This document shows, piece after piece, positions 5,110 through 11,400 of a stretch of DNA of 12,070 bases. The notes under the pieces are model-generated. The model searched no databases, was not told where the DNA came from, and saw only the letters and a list, made by a program, of their open reading frames with translations. The stretch covers positions 1 through 12,070 of the forward strand of contig CAZSFD010000117.1 of assembly GCA_964606085.1 (NCBI GenBank), read 5' to 3'. The stretch comes from CAIQJJ01 sp964606085. Its GTDB lineage: Bacteria; Chloroflexota; Anaerolineae; Anaerolineales; UBA4823. Position 1 is the stretch's first letter, and every line of letters begins with the position of its first letter. The translations under genes were made by a program, and so were the position numbers.

Positions 5110-6144
5110 CTATCCAAAGATTTCGCCGTAGCCGCGGTCGAGTTCGTCGTCGGAAAGGTGGGCGTAACGTTGGGTGACGGCGATGTTGCTGTGGCGGGCC
5201 AGTTCTTGCGCCAGCTTGAGGTTGCCCGAGGCACGCAGCACCGTGGTGACGAAGTAATGACGGAACGAGTGCGGCGTAATCGTACCAACGGCTTCTTGGC
5301 CCAGGCATTCTTCAACGCGTTCAGCAACAATGTTGCGCCCGGTGGTGGGCGTGATGGCCTTGACCTTTTTGCCAGCCCCGCGGTCGTGGCGGGCGAAGAG
5401 CGGCAGGGCGGCCAGCGGCTTGCCCGAATTACCATCTATTTCGGAGCGGGCGTTGAGGTAGTCGCGCAGCGCCTTCAGCGAGCGCGGCGAGAAACGAATG
5501 ACGGCCTGTTTGTCGCCCTTGCCGATGATGATGGCGTGGCCCTCGTTCCAATCCAGGTCGCCGCGGCGCAGCTTGCAGGCTTCGTGAACGCGCAAGCCGG
5601 TGTCGGCCAGGGTGATCAGAAAGGCGCGGTCACGCAGGTTGCGCAGGTGTTCGTTGAATGGATCGTGTTCGTGGGTTTCGACCGGCTCAACCCGCGAGGT
5701 GGGGTTGGGTGAGCTGTAAATGGCGCTCGTCGCCGAATCCAGATTTTGAGCATAGGCGATCACTTTTTCGAGTTCTTCGCGGGGGAATTGCGGCAGGCGT
5801 TGACCCGTTTTGCGGGAGCGCCGCCGGATCAGCAGGCGCAGGCGCGGCAGGTTGGGCATGGCGAGTTTTTCGGCGGTCAGATATTCGTAGAAGCCCGCCG
5901 CGGCAGTGAGATAGAGCTGTTCGGTGGCGGGCGCATGATATTTGAGTTCGGTGGACAGCCAGGCGACGGCATCTTCGGGCAGGTCGGTGGGAGCGGTTTT
6001 TTCGGGGGGCAGGTTGTGCTCGGCCAACACCTGGACAAAGAATTTGAGGGCGTTGGCATAGGTGCGGTGGGTCTGTTCGCTGCGAGCGTCGGCGATGACG
6101 GCGAGATAGCTTTCGATGGCCTGGGAAATGGTTGCGGCGGGCAT
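5110..6144 (-). CDS. Tyrosine recombinase (XerC/XerD-like integrase)
   Basis: A 344-residue tyrosine recombinase. Residues 1-95 form a SAM-like core-binding domain (SYLAVIADARSEQTHRTYANALKFF type) and about 115-340 the catalytic domain. All catalytic residues are visible: Arg185 (DTGLRVHEAC), Lys209 (GKGDK), His292 and Arg295 (HSFRH), His318 (LARHSN) and nucleophile Tyr327 (TQRYAHLS). It is somewhat longer than the ~300 residues of XerC/D, mainly because the loop around residues 136-168 is expanded. Part of that loop (about 149-158) is encoded by a short repetitive palindromic element. The ATG at 6144 has no Shine-Dalgarno; a TACAAT hexamer 7 nt upstream suggests a leaderless transcript. It could be a chromosome-dimer resolvase or an element integrase; it stands at the head of the operon with the oxidoreductase and fused kinase. 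Confidence 0.92.
   Translation of the reverse strand: MPAATISQAIESYLAVIADARSEQTHRTYANALKFFVQVLAEHNLPPEKTAPTDLPEDAVAWLSTELKYHAPATEQLYLTAAAGFYEYLTAEKLAMPNLPRLRLLIRRRSRKTGQRLPQFPREELEKVIAYAQNLDSATSAIYSSPNPTSRVEPVETHEHDPFNEHLRNLRDRAFLITLADTGLRVHEACKLRRGDLDWNEGHAIIIGKGDKQAVIRFSPRSLKALRDYLNARSEIDGNSGKPLAALPLFARHDRGAGKKVKAITPTTGRNIVAERVEECLGQEAVGTITPHSFRHYFVTTVLRASGNLKLAQELARHSNIAVTQRYAHLSDDELDRGYGEIFG
5673..5693. repeat. Short palindromic repetitive element inside the recombinase gene
   Basis: GGGTTTCGACCGGCTCAACCC is an imperfect palindrome with GGGTT/AACCC arms around CCGG. It matches the type of short interspersed repeat (GGTTTCGAC-AGGCTCAACC and variants) that I know from many high-GC bacterial genomes, where it often appears as TSRVEPVET or FDRLN in translations. 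Here it is read in frame as TSRVEPVET in the recombinase. No second copy is present in this window. Confidence 0.6.
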
Positions 6145-6151
6145 GAGGCGG

Positions 6152-6157
6152 ATTGTA
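6152..6157 (-). promoter_or_regulatory. Possible -10 box of the recombinase operon
   Basis: On the minus strand TACAAT (five of six consensus bases) lies 7 nt before the recombinase ATG at 6144, which would give a leaderless mRNA and fits the lack of a Shine-Dalgarno. No convincing -35 hexamer is seen. On the other strand TAGAAT at 6169-6174 could serve the esterase gene. Confidence 0.3.
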
Positions 6158-6216
6158 CCATTTTGGGGTAGAATGCACGCATCTAGTCCCCTCGTTATCT
6201 TTTCGCGGAGTTTAGC

Positions 6217-7185
6217 ATGGCCTTTTTCGATCTCCCCCTCGAGCAATTGCAATCCTACCAGCCCACCCGTGTCGAAGCCGAAGATTTCGACCTGTTTTGG
6301 AAATCCACCCTGGCGGCGGCGCGCCAGCGCCCGCTCCTCGCCCACTTCAAGCAGGTGGATTATGGCCTGACGGCGCAGGATACCTACGATGTGAGTTTTT
6401 CGGGCTACGATGGTCAGCCGGTGAAAGGCTGGCTGATCATGCCCCGTCAGCGCGGCGGAAAGCTGCCGTGTGTGGTCGAGTATATCGGTTATGGCGGCGG
6501 GCGCGGCTTTCCTACCGATTGGCTGCTGTGGGCCAGCGTGGGGTACGCTCACTTCGTCATGGATACGCGTGGGCAAGGCTCCGCCTGGCAGAAGGGCGAC
6601 ACGCCCGATAACCAGGCTGGCGGCAATCCCTTTCACCCCGGCTTCATGACGCAGGGCATCCTCAGCCCGCAGGATTATTACTACCGCCGCGTTTTCACCG
6701 ATGCCGTGCGTGCCATCGAAGCGGCGCGTTCCTTCGATGGGGTAGATGCCAGCCGCATTGCCGTCACGGGCGGTTCACAGGGTGGCGGCATCACCCTCGC
6801 GGCCGCCGGCCTCATGCCAGATGTGGCCGTGGCAATGCCTGATGTGCCGTTCCTCTGCCACTACCGCCGTGCCACCGACATCGTGGATAGCTACCCTTAC
6901 CAGGAGATCACGCGTTACCTCAACACGCACCGCAACCATATCGAACAGGTCTTTCGTACCCTGTCTTATTTTGATGGCGTCAACTTTGCCACGCGCGCGC
7001 ATGCCAAGACGCTCTTCTCGGTGGGTCTGATGGATATGGTCTGCCCGCCATCCACCGTTTATGCCGCCTATAACTATTGGGCCGGGCCGAAGGAAATCCG
7101 CGTTTACGCGTACAACGGTCACGAAGGCGGCGGCGATTTCCACACGGTGGAAAAGGTGAAATTTTTGAAGGGGGTATGGGGATAG
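6217..7185 (+). CDS. CE7-family acetyl esterase (acetyl xylan esterase / cephalosporin-C deacetylase type)
   Basis: A 322-residue alpha/beta hydrolase of carbohydrate esterase family 7, which removes acetyl groups from xylo-oligosaccharides and other small acetylated compounds, normally in the cytoplasm as a hexamer. The family marks are the RGQG motif (118-121, in MDTRGQGS), the nucleophile elbow GGSQGGG with Ser187, catalytic Asp273 in GLMDMVCPP and catalytic His302 in NGHEGGG. No signal peptide is present, in line with an intracellular enzyme. The ATG at 6217 follows GGAG (6207-6210) with a 6-nt spacer. It is divergent from the recombinase (72 bp apart) and convergent with the histidine kinase, 11 bp from its stop, with no terminator between. 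Length and motifs are normal. Confidence 0.93.
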   Translation: MAFFDLPLEQLQSYQPTRVEAEDFDLFWKSTLAAARQRPLLAHFKQVDYGLTAQDTYDVSFSGYDGQPVKGWLIMPRQRGGKLPCVVEYIGYGGGRGFPTDWLLWASVGYAHFVMDTRGQGSAWQKGDTPDNQAGGNPFHPGFMTQGILSPQDYYYRRVFTDAVRAIEAARSFDGVDASRIAVTGGSQGGGITLAAAGLMPDVAVAMPDVPFLCHYRRATDIVDSYPYQEITRYLNTHRNHIEQVFRTLSYFDGVNFATRAHAKTLFSVGLMDMVCPPSTVYAAYNYWAGPKEIRVYAYNGHEGGGDFHTVEKVKFLKGVWG

Positions 7186-7196
7186 GGTTGGGCGGT

Positions 7197-8582
7197 TTAT
7201 ACCGTTATCGTTTTCGCCCGATTGGGGGTTGCGGGTGCCAGGGAAGCAGACATTGCTTCGACCGCGGGCAGGTGAACGAAGAAAGTGCTGCCCGGATAGG
7301 TGGTTTCATCGTAGCCTGGGCTTTCAACCCAAATGCGTCCCCCGTGCGCTTCGATAATGCCGCGTACGATAGCCAGCCCCAGGCCAGCACCACCGCCTTT
7401 GAAATTCAACTTGCCGGTCGCGTGCAAAGAAACTTTTCCCGTCTGATAGAATTTGGAAAAGATGGCTTCGCGCTGTTCGGGGGCAACCCCAACGCCGCTA
7501 TCTTTGACAATGACTTCTACCCCCTCCACGCCGTTACCATTCGATTGGAGCGCCCGCCCGCGAAACAAGATCGAGCCGCCGTTGGGGGTGAACTTGATCG
7601 CATTTTGTAAGAGATGGTTGAAAACCTTATAGAGCGCATCGCGGTCGCCGCGCACTTCGGGGAAATGGAGCGGGTTGTCGTATTGGATGTTAAAGCTCAA
7701 ATCACGGGCGGCCAACACCTTCTCATATTCTTTGCGCAACTGGTTGAAAATACTATCCAGCGCAACCGCTTGAAAATTGAGGCTGAGTTCTTTCGAGTCT
7801 ACCCGGGCCACATCGAGCATGGTTTCGACCACATCGTCCAGGCGCTTGAGGGCGGCGTTCATTTCGTTGATCATGCGTACCAGGCCCGAATTCATCTGGA
7901 TGGTCGAACTGAGCAGCAACATCTGGCTATATTGGTTGACGACCATCAGCGGGGAACGCAGTTCACTGGATGCGACGCTGATGAAGTCCGCTTTTGTGCG
8001 GTCGAGTTGTTCGAGCTGATTGTAAGCCTCTTGCAGGGCTTTGGTGCGTTCAAGCACTTTGGCTTCGAGTTCCTCATTGAGGCTGGATATTTCTTCGTAT
8101 TGTTGGCCAATTACCATATTGGCGTTGGAAAGTAGTTCTGTTTCGGCCAGCAGGAGGACATGCAGGTCTAGCAGGCGAAACTCGGCTTCCCCCACCTGAA
8201 TCACAATCGGTTCGTACAGTTGATCGGAAGGGCGCTTGAGGGCTAACTCAACCGCGGTTTCGATGGACATTTCGGCAGGCAGCACCGTGGCGCTGATGTT
8301 CAGATGTTGGTAGAGCGCCACAATCGGGCGATTGAGAAATACTTCCACCCCAAAAGGCCGCCCCAATTGCTCATAACATTTTTGACGGGAAACCATGCCC
8401 ATTAAGCATTGGCATCCATCCTCGTTGATCGATAAGATCAGTACACCGGGTAGTTTGATGTGCTGTTCTAAAATTTGGGCAATGATTTTGCCCGAAGTAT
8501 CAGGGGTGACACATTCGGCGTAATTGGGCAATTCGCCAATTACGGAAGGTTTTTTGTTAGGAGGGGTGGGAGAATTGCTCAT
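7197..8582 (-). CDS. Soluble histidine-kinase-like protein lacking the phospho-acceptor histidine
   Basis: 461 residues from the ATG at 8582 (a GTG at 8588 is possible; neither has a Shine-Dalgarno). Residues about 28-150 form two similar alpha/beta halves, with SRQKCYEQLGRPFGVEVFLNRPI (about 65-87) in the first, which resemble a CBS-pair-like sensory module. A coiled coil (about 160-200) leads to a HisKA-like helix pair. Its H box reads VASSELRSPL, with Ser206 where histidine is expected. The ATPase domain keeps its boxes: Asn327 (N box), DSGVG (361-365), IFSKFYQTG (F box) and GGAGLGL (about 397-403). There are no membrane segments and no receiver domain. The codon at the H position is AGT, two changes away from a His codon. 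It may bind ATP without autophosphorylating on His and act as a partner or regulator of another kinase (inference). Confidence 0.88.
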   Translation of the reverse strand: MSNSPTPPNKKPSVIGELPNYAECVTPDTSGKIIAQILEQHIKLPGVLILSINEDGCQCLMGMVSRQKCYEQLGRPFGVEVFLNRPIVALYQHLNISATVLPAEMSIETAVELALKRPSDQLYEPIVIQVGEAEFRLLDLHVLLLAETELLSNANMVIGQQYEEISSLNEELEAKVLERTKALQEAYNQLEQLDRTKADFISVASSELRSPLMVVNQYSQMLLLSSTIQMNSGLVRMINEMNAALKRLDDVVETMLDVARVDSKELSLNFQAVALDSIFNQLRKEYEKVLAARDLSFNIQYDNPLHFPEVRGDRDALYKVFNHLLQNAIKFTPNGGSILFRGRALQSNGNGVEGVEVIVKDSGVGVAPEQREAIFSKFYQTGKVSLHATGKLNFKGGGAGLGLAIVRGIIEAHGGRIWVESPGYDETTYPGSTFFVHLPAVEAMSASLAPATPNRAKTITV

Positions 8583-8617
8583 AGGCACACAATCAATGCT
8601 TTCATGTTATCACGCCG

Positions 8618-8645
8618 ATGTTATGGCCCCGTTAACGAGCGTCAA
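8618..8645 (-). promoter_or_regulatory. Possible promoter of the histidine-kinase-like gene
   Basis: On the minus strand TTGACG (8645-8640) and TAACAT (8623-8618) are 16 bp apart, about 36 bp upstream of the ATG at 8582. A second TAACAT lies at 8609-8604. Both hexamers are imperfect, so this is tentative. Confidence 0.35.
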
Positions 8646-8738
8646 AGATATTGTTAAACTACAAAACTTATCAATTTTTTATGAAGTTTGGCAATTTTCA
8701 TCCGGCGAACTTTATTGGACATATTTGGTAGAATTTCG

Positions 8739-8768
8739 TTGACGTTTTTACCGCCCACATGATAAAAT
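8739..8768 (+). promoter_or_regulatory. Promoter of the ATP synthase F0 operon
   Basis: TTGACG (8739-8744) and TAAAAT (8763-8768) are 18 bp apart and each match the sigma-70 consensus at five of six bases. A start about 7 nt after the -10 box would lie within a few bases of the atpZ ATG at 8779. The mRNA would then be leaderless or nearly so, which agrees with the absence of a Shine-Dalgarno there. Confidence 0.65.
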
Positions 8769-8778
8769 CTTGCCCGCT

Positions 8779-9087
8779 ATGAACCAGCCAAGCCAGGAGC
8801 CCTCGGAGAAGAACCGCAGCCAATATGCGCTCAATCTCACCCTGGCAGCGGTGGCCGGGCAGGTGGGGTTTCTAACCCTGTTTGTGGTCTTGCTTTCACT
8901 GTTCGGTGGGTTATGGCTCGATCAACAGTTCGGCACCAAACCTTTATTTACACTGATTTTGTTGTTGGCCAGCGTGCCGGTGACGATTGTGATGATGTTC
9001 TGGATTGTGAACAAGGCCACCGCCCGTATCAAACCGACAACCAAAGGACAATCTCAGGAGGATGCTGACCGTGGAAGGAACTCATAA
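8779..9087 (+). CDS. atpZ: AtpZ/AtpI-family ATP synthase accessory protein
   Basis: A 102-residue membrane protein with two hydrophobic segments (about residues 19-43 and 54-77) joined by GLWLDQQFGTKPLF, the pattern of the AtpZ/AtpI family. These small proteins are encoded at the head of ATP synthase operons and are linked to c-ring assembly or magnesium/calcium transport. The N- and C-terminal tails are polar. The ATG at 8779 is preferred over the in-frame TTG at 8770 because the promoter's -10 box ends at 8768. The gene overlaps atpB by 17 nt in another frame, which suggests coupled translation. AtpI and AtpZ are hard to tell apart at this length, so the symbol is provisional. Confidence 0.8.
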   Translation: MNQPSQEPSEKNRSQYALNLTLAAVAGQVGFLTLFVVLLSLFGGLWLDQQFGTKPLFTLILLLASVPVTIVMMFWIVNKATARIKPTTKGQSQEDADRGRNS

Positions 9088-10177
9088 CGCAAAAACGGGT
9101 TGGCGTTGGGGCTTCAAGCGATGGATAGTCCTGGCGGTGATCATTGGCAACATCGTCGCCGCGCAGTATTTTGCGCCGGTCCGCCCGCACATCCAGATGG
9201 CTGCCGAGCATGTGCCGCTGGAAGGTTGGGGGCTGGCGGTGACGGTGCTATCGGTGGCGGCTGCACTGCTGATTTTGGCTGTTGGCTTCCTCAATAAAGC
9301 CTGGGATGCCCTGCTGTTGGCTGGCTGGCTGGGTTTTGTGGCGGCCATCCCCTATATGTTCCCCTCTTTCTACTGGACCAATACGCTGACCGGCCTGGTC
9401 ATTTCGATGACGGTGCTGGGCCTGATGGGCCTGGCGGTGCGCCGAGCCGTCTTGGGCGGCGAGATGGTGCCGGGTGGTATTCCGGGTGTGATCGAATTTA
9501 TGCTCGAAGCGATCTACAACATCACCGAAACCACTGCCGGAAAATGGGCCAGGAGCATCTTCCCCTTCTTCGCCACCATTACCCTGCTCGTGCTGGTCTC
9601 CAACTGGACTGAACTCTTCCCGGTGGTCGAAACGATTGGCGTTCTGCATCACTCCGACCACGGCTACGTCACCAAAGAACTGCTGCCTGGTTTGACCACC
9701 ATCACCGCCGAAGAAGCTCATGGCGACGAAGGCTATGCCCTGATCCCGTTCCTGCGTGTTGTCACCACCGACTTGAACTTCACCCTGGCCCTGGCCTTGA
9801 TCGCTGTGGTGATGACGCAGGTGATCGGCTTTCGGGCGCAAAAATTCTCCTATTTCAGCAAATTCTTCAATGTCAAGACGCTCTTCACCAAGCCATTTTT
9901 TGGCGCGTTGGATTTGGTGGTGAGTATTCTCGAATTGATTTCGGAAATCTCCAAAGTCATTTCGTTCTCCTTCCGTCTCTTTGGCAATATCTTCGCCGGC
10001 TCGGTGCTGTTGATGGTGATTGGCTCACTCGTACCGGCTTTCGCCCAATCGGGCTTTCTGATGCTCGAGTTTTTCGTCGGCGCTATCCAGGCGATTGTGT
10101 TTGGGATGCTGACGATGGTTTTCATGTCGCAGGCTACCCAGGGCCACGGCGACCACGAAGAAGGTCACGCTCACTAG
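9071..10177 (+). CDS. atpB: ATP synthase F0 subunit a
   Basis: The proton-channel subunit of F1F0 ATP synthase. The key region is KVISFSFRLFGNIFAGSVLL with essential Arg302 (counted from the GTG at 9071), followed by the final long helices and LEFFVGAIQAIVFGML. TTDLNFTLALAL marks the middle helix. I choose GTG at 9071 because AGGAGG (9056-9061) lies 9 nt upstream, whereas the in-frame ATG at 9062 directly abuts it; the ATG form would be 371 residues. At 368 residues it is about 100 longer than usual: before the canonical first helix (near residue 105) come three extra hydrophobic segments (about 18-34, 53-73, 79-97). The C-terminus is histidine-rich (GHGDHEEGHAH). The loop before the TTDLNF helix is also long, with several His residues. 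Confidence 0.94.
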   Translation: MEGTHNAKTGWRWGFKRWIVLAVIIGNIVAAQYFAPVRPHIQMAAEHVPLEGWGLAVTVLSVAAALLILAVGFLNKAWDALLLAGWLGFVAAIPYMFPSFYWTNTLTGLVISMTVLGLMGLAVRRAVLGGEMVPGGIPGVIEFMLEAIYNITETTAGKWARSIFPFFATITLLVLVSNWTELFPVVETIGVLHHSDHGYVTKELLPGLTTITAEEAHGDEGYALIPFLRVVTTDLNFTLALALIAVVMTQVIGFRAQKFSYFSKFFNVKTLFTKPFFGALDLVVSILELISEISKVISFSFRLFGNIFAGSVLLMVIGSLVPAFAQSGFLMLEFFVGAIQAIVFGMLTMVFMSQATQGHGDHEEGHAH

Positions 10178-10182
10178 CGCGC

Positions 10183-10197
10183 GTTCCTCAAGGGAAC
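10183..10197 (+). other. Small hairpin in the atpB-atpE spacer
   Basis: GTTCC (10183-10187) can pair with GGAAC (10193-10197) around a 5-nt loop just after the atpB stop. The rest of the 65-nt spacer is A-rich up to the strong AGGAGG of atpE. Subunit c is needed in many copies per complex, and in other bacteria the region before atpE raises its translation. A similar role here is an inference; the stem is short and has no U run. Confidence 0.25.
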
Positions 10198-10242
10198 ACG
10201 CATTACGAAAAATCAAACAGAAATTTCAGGAGGAACGTACAC

Positions 10243-10482
10243 ATGGATGTTGAAGCCGCAACCATTTTGGGAAAGTTGATCGGTGCCGGGTTGGCTATGA
10301 TCGGAGCAATTGGCGCGGGCGCTGGCATTGGCATCGTCGCCAGCGGCGCGGTGCAGGGCATGGCCCGCAATCCCGATGCCAGTGGTCTGGTGCAAACCAA
10401 TATGATCTTGGGCATCGCTTTCGCCGAGGCCGTCGCCATTTATTGCCTGGTGGTGGCGCTCTTGATCTTGTTCGTGTTCTAG
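10243..10482 (+). CDS. atpE: ATP synthase F0 subunit c (proton type)
   Basis: A 79-residue hairpin of two membrane helices, the usual size for the c-ring subunit. Helix 1 carries the glycine repeat GAGAGIGIVASG (residues 24-35); the polar loop ARNPDASG (41-48) contacts the central stalk; helix 2 holds the ion-carrying Glu62 in FAEAVAIY. The extra polar ligands of sodium-binding rings (Gln in helix 1, Ser/Thr right after the carboxylate) are absent, which points to protons as the coupling ion. The ATG follows AGGAGG with a 9-nt spacer. It stands between atpB and the b/delta-like gene in the normal F0 order. Confidence 0.96.
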   Translation: MDVEAATILGKLIGAGLAMIGAIGAGAGIGIVASGAVQGMARNPDASGLVQTNMILGIAFAEAVAIYCLVVALLILFVF

Positions 10483-10512
10483 GGCGCGCCAATCTCGCGC
10501 AGGAGGTTTGCT

Positions 10513-11250
10513 TTGGAAGCACTTGGACTTAATCTCGGATATTTGCTCGTTTATATTGGCAGTTTCATCATCCTGTTTGTCATTTTGGCAGGATGGGTGT
10601 ACAAGCCGGTGTTGGGTTTGCTCGAAAAACGCCGCACGACGATTGCCCAGGGCCTCGAAGATGCCCGTGTGGCCGCCGAAGCGCGTGCCAACGCCGAAAA
10701 AGAAGCCGCCGCCATCGTCAGCCAGGCGCAGACGAAGGCCAACACCGTCGTGAGCGAGGCTGCCGATAAGGCCGCCAAGGCCGCCCAGGAAATCAAAGCG
10801 GCTGCCGAAGCGGAGATTGCCAAGCAGCGCGAAGCCGCCCTGGCCGAAGCCTACCAGGAACGCGAACGCATCCTGGCTGACGTGCGCGGCCAGGTGGTCG
10901 CTATTTCCATTGCCGCCGCCCAAAAGCTGATCGGCGAGGCGCTCGACGACAAACGCCAGCGCGCCTTGCTCGATGAGTTCTTCTCCGGCGTCAAGGCGGG
11001 CAAAGTGGTCGTCCTCGAAGGCGCGTCGGTCAGCGGCGCGGCCGCCGATGTGACCAGCGCCCTGCCGCTGACCGACGGCGAGAAAGTCACCGTTCAACGT
11101 GATGTTCTGGCGAAATTGGGCGGGCAGGCGGATGTCAACTTCCATGTTGACCCATCCATCCTCGGTGGGCTGGTGATCAAGGCGGGCGGCAAGGTGCTGG
11201 ATGCTTCCGTCGCCGGACAGTTGCTCTCGCTCAAGCAAAACCTGTCCTGA
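10513..11250 (+). CDS. atpF: ATP synthase subunit b with a delta-like C-terminal domain
   Basis: A 245-residue peripheral-stalk protein starting at TTG, 6 nt after AGGAGG (10501-10506). Residues 8-30 are the membrane helix of subunit b with the usual VYKPVLGLLEKR (29-40) after it. Residues 40-150 are a long Ala/Glu/Lys-rich coiled coil, ending in IAAAQKLIGEALDDKRQRALLDEF, typical of the b C-terminus. Residues about 165-245 then resemble the C-terminal domain of subunit delta: TSALPLTDGEKVTV (181-194), HVDPSILGGLVIKAGGKVLDAS (211-232) and a final leucine-rich helix. The N-terminal helical domain of delta, which grips the alpha subunits, is not seen. No atpH follows; a terminator does. The protein may join b and part of delta in one chain, or an additional delta may be encoded elsewhere. 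Confidence 0.88.
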   Translation: MEALGLNLGYLLVYIGSFIILFVILAGWVYKPVLGLLEKRRTTIAQGLEDARVAAEARANAEKEAAAIVSQAQTKANTVVSEAADKAAKAAQEIKAAAEAEIAKQREAALAEAYQERERILADVRGQVVAISIAAAQKLIGEALDDKRQRALLDEFFSGVKAGKVVVLEGASVSGAAADVTSALPLTDGEKVTVQRDVLAKLGGQADVNFHVDPSILGGLVIKAGGKVLDASVAGQLLSLKQNLS

Positions 11251-11279
11251 TTTTGCCCACTTTGCGCGTGGTAAACTTG

Positions 11280-11313
11280 CAGGCGCTCAGAGATTCTGAG
11301 CGCCTGTTTTGTT
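11280..11313 (+). terminator. Rho-independent terminator of the F0 operon
   Basis: AGGCGCTCAGA (11281-11291) pairs perfectly with TCTGAGCGCCT (11295-11305) around a 3-nt loop; C11280-G11306 extends the stem to 12 bp. TTTTGTTT follows. It lies 30 nt past the b/delta-like stop, so the operon ends without F1 genes. Confidence 0.9.
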
Positions 11314-11400
11314 TGATGTTGCTGGGAAGCCTATGAAACTCTATCAGATGAAGGCTTGATCACCGGTCCCGACTTTCAGGCTCTCGAAAGGAGTTGACCC

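Noticed and set aside
5084..5308. In-frame N-terminal extension of the oxidoreductase up to 5308
   Set aside because: It would overlap the recombinase gene, is rich in Arg/Pro as expected of a shadow frame, and the ATG at 5083 has a good Shine-Dalgarno.
6145..6636. In-frame N-terminal extension of the recombinase up to 6636
   Set aside because: It runs antisense through the start of the CE7 esterase, has no domain resemblance, and the ATG at 6144 gives a normal recombinase N-terminus.
10243..10482. Sodium-coupled c subunit
   Set aside because: Helix 1 has no Gln ligand and Glu62 is followed by Ala-Val rather than Ser/Thr.
10213..11238. 341-residue open frame on the minus strand across atpE and atpF
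   Set aside because: It is antisense to well-supported ATP synthase genes; the openness follows from their Ala/Glu/Lys-rich codons.
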